Assembly: GCA_035533475.1 (NCBI GenBank)
Contig: DATLTS010000045.1
Span: 1-64,000, forward strand
DNA length: 64,000 nt
Source: Mycobacteriales bacterium
GTDB taxonomy: Bacteria > Actinomycetota > Actinomycetes > DATLTS01
Direction: 5' to 3'
Shown: positions 8,238 to 17,894 of the stretch, in pieces
How the letters are laid out: every line of letters starts with the position of its first letter
How positions within the stretch are numbered: position 1 is the first letter of the stretch
The notes under the pieces: model-generated
The model's database searches: none
What the model saw: the letters and a program-made list of their open reading frames with translations, nothing else
Told to the model about the DNA's origin: nothing
Position numbers and translations under genes: made by a program

Positions 8238-8371
8238 GGCTACCTCCTAAGTAGTCGCCGGCAGGTGTTCCCCGCTCCGGCGCGATCCTCACCTGTGGTA
8301 ACGGGTTTATCCCAGTCAGGTGAGGCGCGACCTACCGACTCCAGGGCGGCAGCGGGCGACCGCGCGGCGCG

Positions 8372-8908
8372 CTACTCCGATGTGGCTGAAGATTCCTCGG
8401 CCGTCTGCTCGAGCGGCAGGGTCGCCGCGGTTCCCAGCAGGGTCACGGCGAAAAGCAGGACGGTGAGGACGTGCACGCTCGTGCACCACAAGCAAATCGC
8501 GTCGATCGTGAACAGCTCGGTGTAGACGAGGTAGCAGACGAACCCAACTCCGACGATGACCGAGAAGAGCCGGGTGCGGCGCACGAATGGCAGCCCGGAC
8601 CGCCAGGCGGCCGGGCTCTGCAAGACGAGCATCCCGACGAAGAAGGCCAGGCCCAGCACCGCAACCGGGATGACCCCGAAGACCAGCGACTGCGGGCTGG
8701 TCGTCACCTTCTGGCAGTTGACGATGCCGCTTTCGGCACAGACCAGCTGCACGGAGGAGACGTAGTGGGTGAGGGTGAGGTAGATCGACACACCCAGTCC
8801 GGCGATCGACAGGAGCAGTGCGCTCGGCACGACCCAACCCGGGACGGCGACCTGCGGCCCCCCCTCGCCGGCCGCCGGCTGCGTCGGTGTCACCCGAGTC
8901 GGTGTCAC
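8372..8908 (-). CDS. Vitamin K epoxide reductase (VKOR) family protein
   Basis: 178 residues, with about five membrane segments from residue 26 onward. The four catalytic cysteines of bacterial VKOR are visible: Cys57 and Cys65 in the first periplasmic loop (VCAESGIVNC) and the membrane pair Cys139-Leu-Trp-Cys142 (CLWC). In actinobacteria VKOR reoxidises periplasmic thiol-disulfide oxidoreductases and passes electrons to quinone. The GTG start overlaps the TGA of the upstream DUF929 gene by 4 bases (GTGA), so the two are translationally coupled. This supports the DUF929 protein as its redox partner. Confidence 0.9.
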   Translation of the reverse strand: MTPTRVTPTQPAAGEGGPQVAVPGWVVPSALLLSIAGLGVSIYLTLTHYVSSVQLVCAESGIVNCQKVTTSPQSLVFGVIPVAVLGLAFFVGMLVLQSPAAWRSGLPFVRRTRLFSVIVGVGFVCYLVYTELFTIDAICLWCTSVHVLTVLLFAVTLLGTAATLPLEQTAEESSATSE

Positions 8909-9816
8909 CCGAGGTGGCGGGTGGCCGCGAGGACCCCGGGAGCCGCGCAGACGTCGGTGGGCAGGTCCTGGGTGGCCGTGCAGATCGCCGCGGTCAGCTC
9001 GTTCGCGGCACCGACGATGCCCTTGGTGACCGGGCTCGATGGGTTGGCGAGGTCGCCGGCGATCTGCGTCCAGCTGAGCTGCCCCAACGTGGTGGGTACG
9101 TAGCTAGACCCATCCACGACGTACCTGTTCGCGATGTCGACGAACGGGATTCCGCCCGCCTCGTTCACCGGGACGTACGGCGGGCCGTCATATCTCGTCA
9201 GCAGCTGGGCGAGGGCCTTCGAGGGAGTCTGCAGGGTGGCATAGGTGCCGCCCGAGAGCTGGTTGGTACGGGTCTCGGTGGGAGTGAACGCGACGTAGGG
9301 GCTGCTGTAGGTGGACTGGTAGAACGTGAACGTCGCGATGTTCCCGTCATTCACCGCGGAGCGCGTGGTGTGCAGGTTGGTGAAAGTCCCGAACCGGGAG
9401 AGCGCATTCACCATCGCCCACCGTTCCGCGGCGCAGTAGGGGCAGTATTCGGCACCGATGTAGACGACCTCCGGCTTGCCGTTGGCGGTCAGGCTGGCGC
9501 CGTTCACGATGTGCTTGGGATGGTTGGTGACCAAGCCGCCGCCGTCGCCTACCGAGGTGAGGACGCTGGCCGGGATGCCGGTCACCTGGGCGACGAGGCT
9601 CGCGGCCGCGGTGGAGACTCCGGCGCTCTTCTTGTGCTGGGCCAGGTAGTAGCCGACCAGGCCCCCGATCGCCAGGACGATCACGACGATGCCGGCGACC
9701 GAGGTCAGCATCCGGCGGCGGCGTTCCTGCCGTTGCTGCGCCGCCCGCTGGGCGGCAACCTTTGCGCGGGTGCGCTCGGAGCCGCGTTTCGGGCCCCGTG
9801 CCGTCGCTTTCGCCAT
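8905..9816 (-). CDS. DUF929-family membrane-anchored thioredoxin-like protein
   Basis: 303 residues: a basic cytoplasmic N-terminus (1-35, rich in Arg and Gln), one membrane span (about 38-60), then an extracytoplasmic domain. A thioredoxin-like active site Cys125-Pro-Tyr-Cys128 sits in VVYIGAEYCPYCAAERW. Later conserved elements include GGIPFVDIANRYVV, where a thioredoxin-fold cis-Pro is expected. DUF929 proteins are mainly archaeal and actinobacterial and are thought to be DsbA-like. The pairing with VKOR by a GTGA overlap argues for disulfide-bond formation in secreted proteins. The neighbouring gene encodes a protein O-mannosyltransferase, also an envelope maturation enzyme. Confidence 0.85.
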   Translation of the reverse strand: MAKATARGPKRGSERTRAKVAAQRAAQQRQERRRRMLTSVAGIVVIVLAIGGLVGYYLAQHKKSAGVSTAAASLVAQVTGIPASVLTSVGDGGGLVTNHPKHIVNGASLTANGKPEVVYIGAEYCPYCAAERWAMVNALSRFGTFTNLHTTRSAVNDGNIATFTFYQSTYSSPYVAFTPTETRTNQLSGGTYATLQTPSKALAQLLTRYDGPPYVPVNEAGGIPFVDIANRYVVDGSSYVPTTLGQLSWTQIAGDLANPSSPVTKGIVGAANELTAAICTATQDLPTDVCAAPGVLAATRHLG

Positions 9817-9882
9817 GTCATCCCAATCGGCATAGATGGAACATCCACCCTAACGGCGGGTACCGGGGCCTGGTTCCAGTGG

Positions 9883-11493
9883 TCAGATCCAGCAGGGCGC
9901 CGTTTCGTGCTTCGGGTCCTTGTTCGCGCACTGGGAGAACCACATTCGCTGGTGCCATGACGAGTACGGGATCGACCTTCCGGCGAGGACCGGGTACAGG
10001 TACCCGAAGTTAGCCAGCACGGCCAGCAGGTAGAGACCGACCGCGTAGGCGCCCCACCGGCGTCGCCGGACGCTGGCCTCGCGCGAACCGAGGACCAACC
10101 CCGCGCACAGCGTGAGGCCGAGCACCATGAATGGCAGCATCGGCAGCGCGTAGAAGAGGAACATCGTTCGTTGATCGGCATAGGCCGGAACGAACCAAGG
10201 CAACCAGGCGAACAGGAAACACACCACGATGGCGGCGGCCCGCCAGTCGTGCCGGCTGATCCATCGCCAGATCGCGGCGATCATGGCCGGGATGGAGAGC
10301 CACCAGATCGCCGGAGTCCCGATCCCGAGAATCTCCTGGGAGCACAGGCTCGTGCCGCAGTTCTTCGGCGTGGCGTAGAAGTAGGCCACCGGCCGGGCGA
10401 GCAGCAGCCAGCCGAGCGGGTACGACCGGTACGGGTGGCCATCGCTGAGATGGTTGTGGAAGCGCCAGATCTCGTCCTGGTAGTGCCACCAGCCGCGGAA
10501 CACCGCCCACGCGTGGGCGATGGTCGACTGGCCGGCGCGAACGTCGAGGTCGTGGTCGTAGGCGGTGTTCGCATTTCCGAGGAACCAGCCGGTCCACGAC
10601 ACCACGTAGACCAGGATCGGCAGAACGACGAACACGGCCAGCGCCGGTAACCCGTCGAGCAGCAGGGCGCCCCGCCACGGGTGGCGCAGGCCGGCGACCC
10701 GCCGGGCGGCGACGTCCCACATGTAGCCGAGACCGAGGAAGGCCGGAACGAAGAACACCCCGTTCCACTTGGTCGCGCAGGCCAGGCCGAGGCACATCCC
10801 GGCCCCGAGCCGCCACCACCGGATACCGAGCCACGGCCCTCGGCCGACCTCGCCGTCGGAGAGCCGGGCGGCAAGCCTGCTCCGCCCGTCGTCGCGATCC
10901 GCGACCAGGCAGCCGAAGGAGGCGACCACCCAGAACGTCAGGAAGATGTCGAGCATTGACACCCGGCTCTGGACGAACTCGAGGCCGTCGAGGGCCAGTA
11001 GGAGGCCGGCGACCGCACCGAGCACCGTGGAGCGGAACATGCGGCGGGCGGTCCGGGCCAGGATGAGGATCGCGAGCGAGCCCACGACCGCCGCGGAGAA
11101 CCGCCAGCCGAAGCTGTCGCCAGGGTAGACGGCCGGGCTGGTTCCGGCGGTGACGAATGTGCCATGGCTGAACAGCGCCTCGCCGATCGCGATCACCCAC
11201 TTGCCCATCGGGGGATGGACGATGAAACCCGGTCCGGTGTTGAGGCTGTTGAGCTCTACGCCGTGGTGGAGCAGGTTGAAGCTGTCGTGGACGTAGTAGA
11301 CCTCGTCGAAGACCAGCCCCTTAGGCCCCCCCGGACTGCCGAGACTGACGAAACGGATCGCCGCTCCGAATGCCGTCACGGCCAGGGCAACCAGCCAGCC
11401 CGCGAGCCGATCGGTCGGCATCGGGGTGACCAGGCGGTCACGGACACCGCGCCCCCGGCCGGACGCCACCGGGACGGCGAGGGTCGTGGCCAT
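9883..11493 (-). CDS. pmt: Dolichyl-phosphate-mannose protein mannosyltransferase (Pmt, GT39)
   Basis: 536 residues with about 10-11 membrane segments. The GT39 hallmark is VFDEVYYVHD, with the catalytic Asp63-Glu64 in the first large outer loop, followed by HPPMGKWVIAIGE. The C-terminal multi-span region (FLFYALPMLPFMVLGLTL) is typical. It transfers mannose from polyprenyl-phosphate-mannose to Ser/Thr of secreted proteins during Sec export. The gene is divergent from rsmI, the same arrangement as Rv1002c/Rv1003 in Mycobacterium tuberculosis. Confidence 0.92.
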   Translation of the reverse strand: MATTLAVPVASGRGRGVRDRLVTPMPTDRLAGWLVALAVTAFGAAIRFVSLGSPGGPKGLVFDEVYYVHDSFNLLHHGVELNSLNTGPGFIVHPPMGKWVIAIGEALFSHGTFVTAGTSPAVYPGDSFGWRFSAAVVGSLAILILARTARRMFRSTVLGAVAGLLLALDGLEFVQSRVSMLDIFLTFWVVASFGCLVADRDDGRSRLAARLSDGEVGRGPWLGIRWWRLGAGMCLGLACATKWNGVFFVPAFLGLGYMWDVAARRVAGLRHPWRGALLLDGLPALAVFVVLPILVYVVSWTGWFLGNANTAYDHDLDVRAGQSTIAHAWAVFRGWWHYQDEIWRFHNHLSDGHPYRSYPLGWLLLARPVAYFYATPKNCGTSLCSQEILGIGTPAIWWLSIPAMIAAIWRWISRHDWRAAAIVVCFLFAWLPWFVPAYADQRTMFLFYALPMLPFMVLGLTLCAGLVLGSREASVRRRRWGAYAVGLYLLAVLANFGYLYPVLAGRSIPYSSWHQRMWFSQCANKDPKHETAPCWI

Positions 11494-11527
11494 GGGTCAT
11501 CGTAGGTGGGCGCGACAGGATGGCCTC

Positions 11528-12397
11528 GTGACACCTCTCGGACAGCTGCTGATTGCCGCCACCCCGCTGGGTAACCCGTCGGACGCCTCGGCGCGGCTCG
11601 TGGAGCTGCTCCAGACGGCGGACGTCGTCGCGGCCGAAGACACCCGCCGGCTCCGCCGGCTGGCCCGTGACCTCGGTGTCGTTCACGCAGGGCGTGTCGT
11701 GTCGTACTACGACGCCACCGAGGCCGCCCGGGTGCCGGAGCTGATTGCGGCGCTGGAGGCCGGCGAAACGGTGCTGCTCGTCAGCGACGCGGGCACGCCC
11801 GGGGTTTCCGACCCGGGCTACCGGCTGGTGCGAGCTGCGGTCGACGCCGGGATCCCTGTCCGTCCGGTGCCCGGGCCATCCGCGGCCACGGCGGCTCTCG
11901 CCGTGTCCGGTCTCGCGGTCGACCGTTGGTGCTTCGAAGGTTTCCTGCCGCGCCGGCCCGGCGAGCGGCGCCGCCGCATCGCCGAGCTGGCCGGGGAGCC
12001 GCGGACCCTGGTGGTGTTCGAAGCGCCGCACCGGGTGGCCCGCACCCTCACCGATCTCGCGGCCGGGTTCGGGGACGCGCGGCCGGCGGCGGTCTGCCGG
12101 GAGCTGACGAAGACCCACGAGGAGATCCGCCGAGGTCCGCTCGGCGAGCTGGCCGCCTGGGCCGGCGCCGCAGCCCCGCGCGGGGAGATCACCCTGGTCA
12201 TCGCGGGAGCCCCGGAAGCCGCCGACACCGCCACGGACCCGGAGACCCTCGCCGGCGATGTGGCCGGGATCGAGGCATCCGGCGTCACGCGTCGGGAGGC
12301 GATCACCGAAGTGGCCGCCGGTCGGCGGCTTCCCCGCCGGGTCGTGTACGCGGCGGTCGTCGCCGCTCGGGAAAAACGGATCGCCGGCCCTTCATAG
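11528..12397 (+). CDS. rsmI: 16S rRNA (cytidine(1402)-2'-O)-methyltransferase
   Basis: 289 residues. The GTG start gives VTPLGQLLIAATPLGNPSDAS, the usual RsmI beginning. The tetrapyrrole-methylase-type SAM site (LLVSDAGTPGVSDPGYRLV) is followed by VRPVPGPSAATAALAVSGL and FEGFLPRRPGERRRRI, all diagnostic for RsmI. The C-terminal ASGVTRREAITEVAA helix bundle is present. It methylates the 2'-OH of C1402 in the ribosomal P site. The gene begins 34 bases from the divergent pmt start and ends 10 bases before metG, so rsmI-metG-tatD is probably one operon. Confidence 0.93.
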   Translation: MTPLGQLLIAATPLGNPSDASARLVELLQTADVVAAEDTRRLRRLARDLGVVHAGRVVSYYDATEAARVPELIAALEAGETVLLVSDAGTPGVSDPGYRLVRAAVDAGIPVRPVPGPSAATAALAVSGLAVDRWCFEGFLPRRPGERRRRIAELAGEPRTLVVFEAPHRVARTLTDLAAGFGDARPAAVCRELTKTHEEIRRGPLGELAAWAGAAAPRGEITLVIAGAPEAADTATDPETLAGDVAGIEASGVTRREAITEVAAGRRLPRRVVYAAVVAAREKRIAGPS

Positions 12398-12407
12398 GAT
12401 CAGCGGC

Positions 12408-13961
12408 GTGAGCGAGGGCAAGGCGTTCTACGTCACGACGCCGATCTATTACGTGAACGACGCCCCGCACATCGGGCATGCCTACACGACGGTGGCCGGA
12501 GACGTGCTCACCCGCTGGCATCGCCAGCGTGGGGAACGGGTCTGGTTCCTCACCGGCACGGACGAGCATGGGGAGAAGATCCTCGAGGCGGCTCGTGCCC
12601 ACGATGTCGGACCGCAGGAGTGGACCGACCGCATGGTCGAAACCGCGTGGCTGCCGATGCTGGCAGCCGTGGATATCTCCAACGACGACTTCATTCGCAC
12701 CACCGAGCGGCGGCACACCAGTCGGGTGCAGGAGTTCTGGCAGCGGGTGCATGACGCGGGCGAGGTCTACCAGGGCACCTACACCGGGCCGTACTGCGTC
12801 TCCTGCGAGGAGTACAAGCTGCCGGCCGATCTGCTCCAGCCCGGCGACCGCTGTCCCATCCACGACCGCCCGGTGGAGCAGCTAGCTGAGCAGAACTACT
12901 TCTTCCGGCTCTCCGGCTACGCCGAGCGGCTGCTCGCGCACTACGCCGCGCATCCGGAGTTCGTCCAACCGGAAAGTGCCCGCAACGAGGTGCTGCGTTT
13001 CGTCGAGGGAGGCTTGCAGGATCTGTCGATCACCCGGTCCAGCTTCGACTGGGGCATCCCCGTTCCGTGGGATCCGACGCATGTGCTCTATGTCTGGATC
13101 GATGCACTGCTCAACTACGCGACCGCGGTGGGCTACGGGGTCGACGAGGAGCGGTTTGCCGCGACCTGGCCGGCGGACGTGCACCTGGTGGGCAAGGACA
13201 TCTTGCGCTTCCACGCGGTCATCTGGCCGGCGATGTTGATGGCGGCGGGCCTCCCGTTGCCGCGGGTGGTGTTCGCCAACGGCTGGCTGCTCGTGGGGGG
13301 GGAGAAGATGAGCAAGACCAAGTTGACCGGCATCCCGCCGCAGCGGATCACCGAACACTTCGGTTCGGACGCCTACCGCTACTACTTCCTCCGGGAGCTC
13401 GCGTACGGCTCGGACGGCTCGTTCTCCTGGGAGTCGATGGCCGCCCGCTACCAGTCCGAGCTCGCCGACCAGCTCGGCAATCTCGCCTCCCGCCTGACCT
13501 CGATGGTCGAGCGTTATCGGGACGGGAAGCTGCCGGCACCGCAGGCTGAGCCGGTGATCGCGGATGCGCTGGGCGAGACCGCCGCGCGCGCCGACGAGCG
13601 GATCCGGGCCCTGGACTTCCAGGCCGGCATCGTCGCCGTCATGGAGCTGGTCCGACTGGTCAACGGCTACGTCTCCGAACAGGAACCCTGGCATCTGGCC
13701 AAGGACGACGACCGTGCCGCGGACCTTGACCGAGTTCTCTACGCGACGGCAGACGCGCTGCGCGCGGTCGCGACCTTGCTGGCCGCGGTAATGCCGCGCG
13801 CGTGTACGGCGCTCTGGGACGCGCTCGGTGCCGCCGCAACGCTCGGTCCGCTCGCCGACGCCCGGATCCAGGACGCGGGCCGTTACGGGCAATTGCCCGC
13901 CGGCGCGCCGGTTACCCGGCTCGCGCCGCTGTTCCCGCGGCTCGAGGACCCGCCGGAATGA
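12408..13961 (+). CDS. metG: Methionyl-tRNA synthetase
   Basis: 517 residues from the GTG at 12408. Class I signatures are present: HIGHAYT (His21-Ile-Gly-His24) and KMSKTK near residue 300. The inserted knuckle CVSCEEYKLPADLL followed by CPIHDRP is of the single-metal type. The anticodon-binding helical domain follows from about residue 370 (EQEPWHLAKDD). No C-terminal EMAP/Arc1p domain is present, as usual for actinobacteria. An uninterrupted run of eight G residues (13295-13302) precedes the KMSKT codons; the frame is intact through it. The stop overlaps the ATG of tatD (ATGA). Confidence 0.95.
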   Translation: MSEGKAFYVTTPIYYVNDAPHIGHAYTTVAGDVLTRWHRQRGERVWFLTGTDEHGEKILEAARAHDVGPQEWTDRMVETAWLPMLAAVDISNDDFIRTTERRHTSRVQEFWQRVHDAGEVYQGTYTGPYCVSCEEYKLPADLLQPGDRCPIHDRPVEQLAEQNYFFRLSGYAERLLAHYAAHPEFVQPESARNEVLRFVEGGLQDLSITRSSFDWGIPVPWDPTHVLYVWIDALLNYATAVGYGVDEERFAATWPADVHLVGKDILRFHAVIWPAMLMAAGLPLPRVVFANGWLLVGGEKMSKTKLTGIPPQRITEHFGSDAYRYYFLRELAYGSDGSFSWESMAARYQSELADQLGNLASRLTSMVERYRDGKLPAPQAEPVIADALGETAARADERIRALDFQAGIVAVMELVRLVNGYVSEQEPWHLAKDDDRAADLDRVLYATADALRAVATLLAAVMPRACTALWDALGAAATLGPLADARIQDAGRYGQLPAGAPVTRLAPLFPRLEDPPE

Positions 13962-14767
13962 CACCGTCCGGCGAGCTGCCGCCCGCGCCGCAACCGTTGC
14001 CGGTCCCGGTCGACGACAGTCACTGCCATCTCGACCTGACCGACGGGTCGATCGAGTCGGCAGTCGCCGCCGCGCAGGCGGTGGGCGTCCGCCGGATCGT
14101 CACGATCGGCGTCGACGTCGAGTCCTCGGAATGGGCCGCCGACGCGGCCGCGCAGCATCGCGATGTCTTCGCAGCCGTTGCCATTCATCCCAACGACGCC
14201 CACCGGGCCGACGATTCGGCCTGGAACCGGATCGAAGCTCTGGCCGGTCAACCGGGGGTCCGCGCGGTGGGGGAGACCGGGCTCGACTACTTCCGCGACA
14301 GCGCCCCGCCGGCCGCGCAGCAGGAGTCCTTTCGCCGGCACATCGCAATCGCGAAGGCCACCGGGCGGGCTCTGGTGATCCATGACCGGGACGCCCACGA
14401 GGATGTGTTGCGCATCCTCGCCGAGGAGGGAGCGCCGGACCGGACTGTCTTCCATTGCTTTTCCGGGGACGCAGCGATGGCCCGGCGGTGCGCCGACCTG
14501 GGCTACGTCCTGTCCTTCGCCGGGACCCTGACCTTCGCGAACGCGCCGGCGTTGCGGGAAGCGGCCGCCGTCACCCCGCTGGACATGGTCCTCGTCGAGA
14601 CCGACGCCCCGTTCCTCACCCCGGTCCCCTACCGGGGGCGTCCGAACGCCTCCTACCTCGTCCCGTACACGCTGCGGGCGCTCGCCGCCGCGCAGGGTCG
14701 GGACGTAGCCGAGGTCGGGGCTGCGGTCGCCGCCACAGCGATGCGGATCTTCGACTTCCCCGCCTGA
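13958..14767 (+). CDS. tatD: TatD-family metal-dependent hydrolase
   Basis: 269 residues. Metal ligands are visible: SHCHLDL (His22 and His24), GETGLDYFRD (Glu), VIHDRDAHED (His), FHCFSGD (His) and VETDAPFLTPVP (Asp). TatD proteins are metal-dependent nucleases with 3'-5' DNase activity, linked to DNA repair and processing. The ATG start is inside the metG stop (ATGA), so it is translationally coupled. Order metG-tatD-rpfB-rsmA-ispE matches Rv1007c-Rv1011. Confidence 0.93.
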   Translation: MTPSGELPPAPQPLPVPVDDSHCHLDLTDGSIESAVAAAQAVGVRRIVTIGVDVESSEWAADAAAQHRDVFAAVAIHPNDAHRADDSAWNRIEALAGQPGVRAVGETGLDYFRDSAPPAAQQESFRRHIAIAKATGRALVIHDRDAHEDVLRILAEEGAPDRTVFHCFSGDAAMARRCADLGYVLSFAGTLTFANAPALREAAAVTPLDMVLVETDAPFLTPVPYRGRPNASYLVPYTLRALAAAQGRDVAEVGAAVAATAMRIFDFPA

Positions 14768-14847
14768 GAAACGGACATCCGCCCCACTGACCCCAGCGGA
14801 ACCGGCCGATTCCGACATCCGATCCCCACCGGCACTCCCCACCTCAC

Positions 14848-16047
14848 TTGCGGTCGTCCGGGCTGCGCCGTTATGGTCTCGTGACCGCCGGATCGGGACT
14901 GTTCGGGCAATCCCAGCAATTCGCCCGCCGCTCTCCCGCGCCCGGACCGACCGAGCATCGGAGCGACGTGCGTCGTTCGCCACTCGCAATCGCCCTGTAC
15001 AGCATCGTCCTCCTCGCCCTGATCGGCACGACCACCGCCTTCGTGCGGATGGACAAGACGATCACCGTCAGCATCGACGGCCAGCTGCGGCACGTGCAAA
15101 CCTTCGCCGGCAGCGTCGGCGGGGCGCTCGACCGGGCCGGCATCGATGTCGGCGCCCACGACCTGGTAGCGCCCGACCTTTCCGCACCGATCCGCGACCA
15201 CGGGCTCGTCGTCATCCGACGTGGTCGGCTGGTGAACCTCACCCTGGACGGGCGGAGCCGTCCGGTCTGGGTGACGGCGATGAGTGTCGACGAGGTTCTC
15301 GGTCAGCTCGACCTGCGGGCCGGCACCATGTACCTGTCGGCCAGCCGGGACCAGTCCATCCCGTTGTCCGGCTTCTCGCTCACCGTCCGGCTGCCGCAGC
15401 GGGTGAACATCCTCGTGGACAACCGGGTGGTCAGCGCCACGACGATCGCCCCTACCGTGTCGGCGCTGCTCACCCAGGTGCACATCCGGTTGGCACGGAC
15501 GGACCAGCTCAGCGTGCCGGGCACGCTCTACCCGACGACCGGTCTGGTGATCCGGGTGACCCGGATCCGGTACGGACGGGAGCGGGTCGACGAGGCCATT
15601 CCGTACGCGACGATCCAACGCGACGACTCGTCGCTGTGGTCCGGCGACACCCAGGTGGCCCAATACGGCCAGCCCGGCGTTCGGGTGCTGGTCTACGCGC
15701 TCGTCTCCCGCGACCACCGGATCGTGTCCCGCCGGCTGGTCTCCAACCAGGTCGGCGCCCAGCCGCAAACGGAGATCATCGACATCGGGACCAAGCCGGC
15801 GCCGGCGTCGAGCCTGAACTGGTCGGCGCTCGCCAGCTGCGAATCCGGCGGGAACCCGGGGTCGGTGTCGGCCGATGGCCAGTACTACGGCTTGTACCAG
15901 TTCTCGCTGCCCACCTGGTACTCGGTCGGCGGCAGCGGCTACCCGAATCAGGCATCCTCGGCTGAGCAGACCTACCGGGCGGAGTTGCTGTTCGACGCCG
16001 ACGGTACGTCGCCCTGGCCGGTGTGCGGGCACTACCTGTACTCGTAG
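14848..16047 (+). CDS. rpfB: Resuscitation-promoting factor, RpfB type (DUF348-G5-transglycosylase)
   Basis: Up to 399 residues. Layout counted from the TTG at 14848: one membrane span (about 45-66), three DUF348 repeats (about 70-110, 125-165, 185-225), a G5 domain (about 240-312), and a C-terminal Rpf transglycosylase domain (about 322-399). That last domain has LNWSALASCESGGNPGS, with catalytic Glu332, and YYGLYQFSLPTW. Rpf proteins cleave peptidoglycan and stimulate regrowth of dormant cells. The start is uncertain: GTG at 14881, and GTG at 14968 with a close GGAG, are also in frame. The latter gives 359 residues, close to mycobacterial RpfB. The upstream gap is only about 80 bases, and I see no long riboswitch-like leader. 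Confidence 0.9.
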   Translation: MRSSGLRRYGLVTAGSGLFGQSQQFARRSPAPGPTEHRSDVRRSPLAIALYSIVLLALIGTTTAFVRMDKTITVSIDGQLRHVQTFAGSVGGALDRAGIDVGAHDLVAPDLSAPIRDHGLVVIRRGRLVNLTLDGRSRPVWVTAMSVDEVLGQLDLRAGTMYLSASRDQSIPLSGFSLTVRLPQRVNILVDNRVVSATTIAPTVSALLTQVHIRLARTDQLSVPGTLYPTTGLVIRVTRIRYGRERVDEAIPYATIQRDDSSLWSGDTQVAQYGQPGVRVLVYALVSRDHRIVSRRLVSNQVGAQPQTEIIDIGTKPAPASSLNWSALASCESGGNPGSVSADGQYYGLYQFSLPTWYSVGGSGYPNQASSAEQTYRAELLFDADGTSPWPVCGHYLYS

Positions 16048-16062
16048 GCGCACACTGCCTCG

Positions 16063-16911
16063 GTGACTGAGGGGCTGTTGCGGCCAGTCGAGGTCCGCCG
16101 TCTCGCGGCGGACCTCGACCTGCGGCCGAGCAAGGCGCTGGGGCAGAACTTCGTCATCGATCCGAACACGGTCCGGCGGATCGTCCGGACCTCGGGGATC
16201 GGGGCGGACGACGTCGTCGTCGAGGTCGGGCCGGGCCTTGGCTCGCTGACCCTCGGACTGCTCGACCGGGCTGCGGCGGTGATCGCCATAGAGGTCGACG
16301 ACCGGCTGGCCGGCGGGCTTGCCGCCACGGTGTCCGAACGCCGCCCGGACCGGGCGGACCGGCTCACGGTCATCACCGCTGATGCGCTGAGCTTGACCGG
16401 ATTGGCCGGATCCGCGCCGACCGCCCTCGTCGCCAATCTGCCCTACAACGTCGCGGTGCCGGTCCTGCTGCACCTGCTCGAGCGGCTGCCATCGCTCTGC
16501 CGAGGACTCGTGATGGTCCAGGCCGAGGTGGCGGACCGGCTAGTGGCCCCGCCGGGCTCGCGGGTCTACGGTGCCCCCTCGGCCAAGCTCGCCTGGTATG
16601 CCGACGCCCGGCGGGCCGGTGCGGTCGCCCGCACGGTCTTCTGGCCGGCGCCGCGGGTCGACTCGGGGCTGGTCGCTTTCCGACGGCACGACCCGCCCGG
16701 ACCGGACCGCACGGCGGTCTTCGCCCTCGTCGACGCGGCGTTCGGGCAGCGCCGCAAGACGTTGCGCGCGGCGCTGGCCGGATGGGCCGGTTCGCCGGTG
16801 CGGGCCGAGCGGATCCTCCGCGCCGCCGGGATCGACCCCGGGCGGCGCGGGGAGTCGCTCGGCATCGAGGCGTTCGTCCGGCTCGCTGCCGTCAGCGATG
16901 ACCCGCCGTAG
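16063..16911 (+). CDS. rsmA: 16S rRNA (adenine(1518)-N6/adenine(1519)-N6)-dimethyltransferase
   Basis: 282 residues, GTG start. [12 protein letters not shown]-type opening ([20 protein letters not shown]), then the Rossmann SAM site [16 protein letters not shown]. The N-L-P-Y catalytic motif [16 protein letters not shown] is typical of KsgA/RsmA. The C-terminal [12 protein letters not shown] block is also conserved. It dimethylates two adjacent adenines in helix 45 of 16S rRNA. It begins 15 bases after rpfB and its end overlaps the ispE start region by 14 bases. Confidence 0.94.
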   Translation: MTEGLLRPVEVRRLAADLDLRPSKALGQNFVIDPNTVRRIVRTSGIGADDVVVEVGPGLGSLTLGLLDRAAAVIAIEVDDRLAGGLAATVSERRPDRADRLTVITADALSLTGLAGSAPTALVANLPYNVAVPVLLHLLERLPSLCRGLVMVQAEVADRLVAPPGSRVYGAPSAKLAWYADARRAGAVARTVFWPAPRVDSGLVAFRRHDPPGPDRTAVFALVDAAFGQRRKTLRAALAGWAGSPVRAERILRAAGIDPGRRGESLGIEAFVRLAAVSDDPP

Positions 16912-17878
16912 CATCGATGACGTGTCCGACGACGTCGCCGACCAGCGCTCGGGGGCCGGCGAGTCCGCGCCGGTCACCGTCCGCGTGCCGGCGAAGGTCA
17001 ATCTGCATCTCGGGGTCGGAGAACTGCGGCCGGACGGCTTCCACGAGCTGACTACGGTCTTCCAGGCGGTCTCGCTCTACGACGAGATCCTCGTGGAGCC
17101 GGCCCGCCGGCTGACCGTCGAGGTCATCGGTGACGGCGCCGAGGGAGTGCCGCGCGGTGACGAGAACCTGGCGGTGCAGGCCGCCCGGGCGGTGGCCGCG
17201 CTGGCCGGTCGGGCACCCGGCGTGCGGATCACGATCCGCAAGGGCATCCCGGTCGCGGGGGGGATGGCCGGCGGCTCGGCGGATGCGGCGGCTGCGCTGG
17301 TCGCCTGCGACGCCCTGTGGGGTGCTGGCCTCGACCGGGCAAGCCTCGCCCGGCTGGCCGCCGGCCTCGGCAGCGACGTGCCGTTCGCGCTGCGCGGCGG
17401 CAACGCGCTCGGTACCGGTCGTGGCGAACGGCTGTCTCCGGTGCTCGGGCGCGGGAACTACCACTGGGTCTTCGCGCTGGCTGACGGCGGCCTGTCGACC
17501 CCGGGCGTCTATCAGGAGCTCGACCGGCAGCGGGCGGGTGAGCGGGCGCCCGAGCCGGCCCGACCCGACGGGGTGATGGCGGCGCTGCGTGCGGGTGACC
17601 CGGTGGCCCTCGGTCGGGCGCTGGCCAACGACCTGCAACCAGCGGCGCTGGCCCTGCGCCCGCAACTGCGTCGGGTGCTCGACGCCGGGCGGGAACTGGG
17701 GGCGGTCGGGTCGATCGTCTGCGGATCGGGGCCGACGGTCGCCCTCTTGGCCCGAGGCCCCGGTGACGCGATCAACCTGGCCGCGGTGCTCGCCGGAATG
17801 GACGTGTGCCGAGCGGTGCGCCGGGCCGCCGGCCCGGTCGTTGGCGCTCGGGTGCATGCCACCGAGCCCGGCCCCTGA
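16898..17878 (+). CDS. ispE: 4-(cytidine 5'-diphospho)-2-C-methyl-D-erythritol kinase
   Basis: GHMP kinase of the MEP isoprenoid pathway: [21 protein letters not shown] at the start (substrate-binding Lys), the ATP loop [19 protein letters not shown], and the C-terminal [17 protein letters not shown]. From the ATG at 16898 it has 326 residues and overlaps rsmA by 14 bases. A GTG at 16922 (318 residues) is the alternative, and neither has a clear ribosome-binding site. The gene ends 16 bases from the convergent TetR gene. Confidence 0.92.
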   Translation: MTRRSIDDVSDDVADQRSGAGESAPVTVRVPAKVNLHLGVGELRPDGFHELTTVFQAVSLYDEILVEPARRLTVEVIGDGAEGVPRGDENLAVQAARAVAALAGRAPGVRITIRKGIPVAGGMAGGSADAAAALVACDALWGAGLDRASLARLAAGLGSDVPFALRGGNALGTGRGERLSPVLGRGNYHWVFALADGGLSTPGVYQELDRQRAGERAPEPARPDGVMAALRAGDPVALGRALANDLQPAALALRPQLRRVLDAGRELGAVGSIVCGSGPTVALLARGPGDAINLAAVLAGMDVCRAVRRAAGPVVGARVHATEPGP

Positions 17879-17894
17879 CCACCGGGCGGCGGCG

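Noticed and set aside
14768-14847. Cyclic-di-AMP (ydaO) riboswitch before the rpf gene
   Set aside because: The gap of about 80 bases is too short for the fold and the core pattern is not visible.
14653-16473. 606-codon minus-strand frame over rpfB and rsmA
   Set aside because: Spans several real plus-strand genes; composition is typical of reversed high-GC codons.
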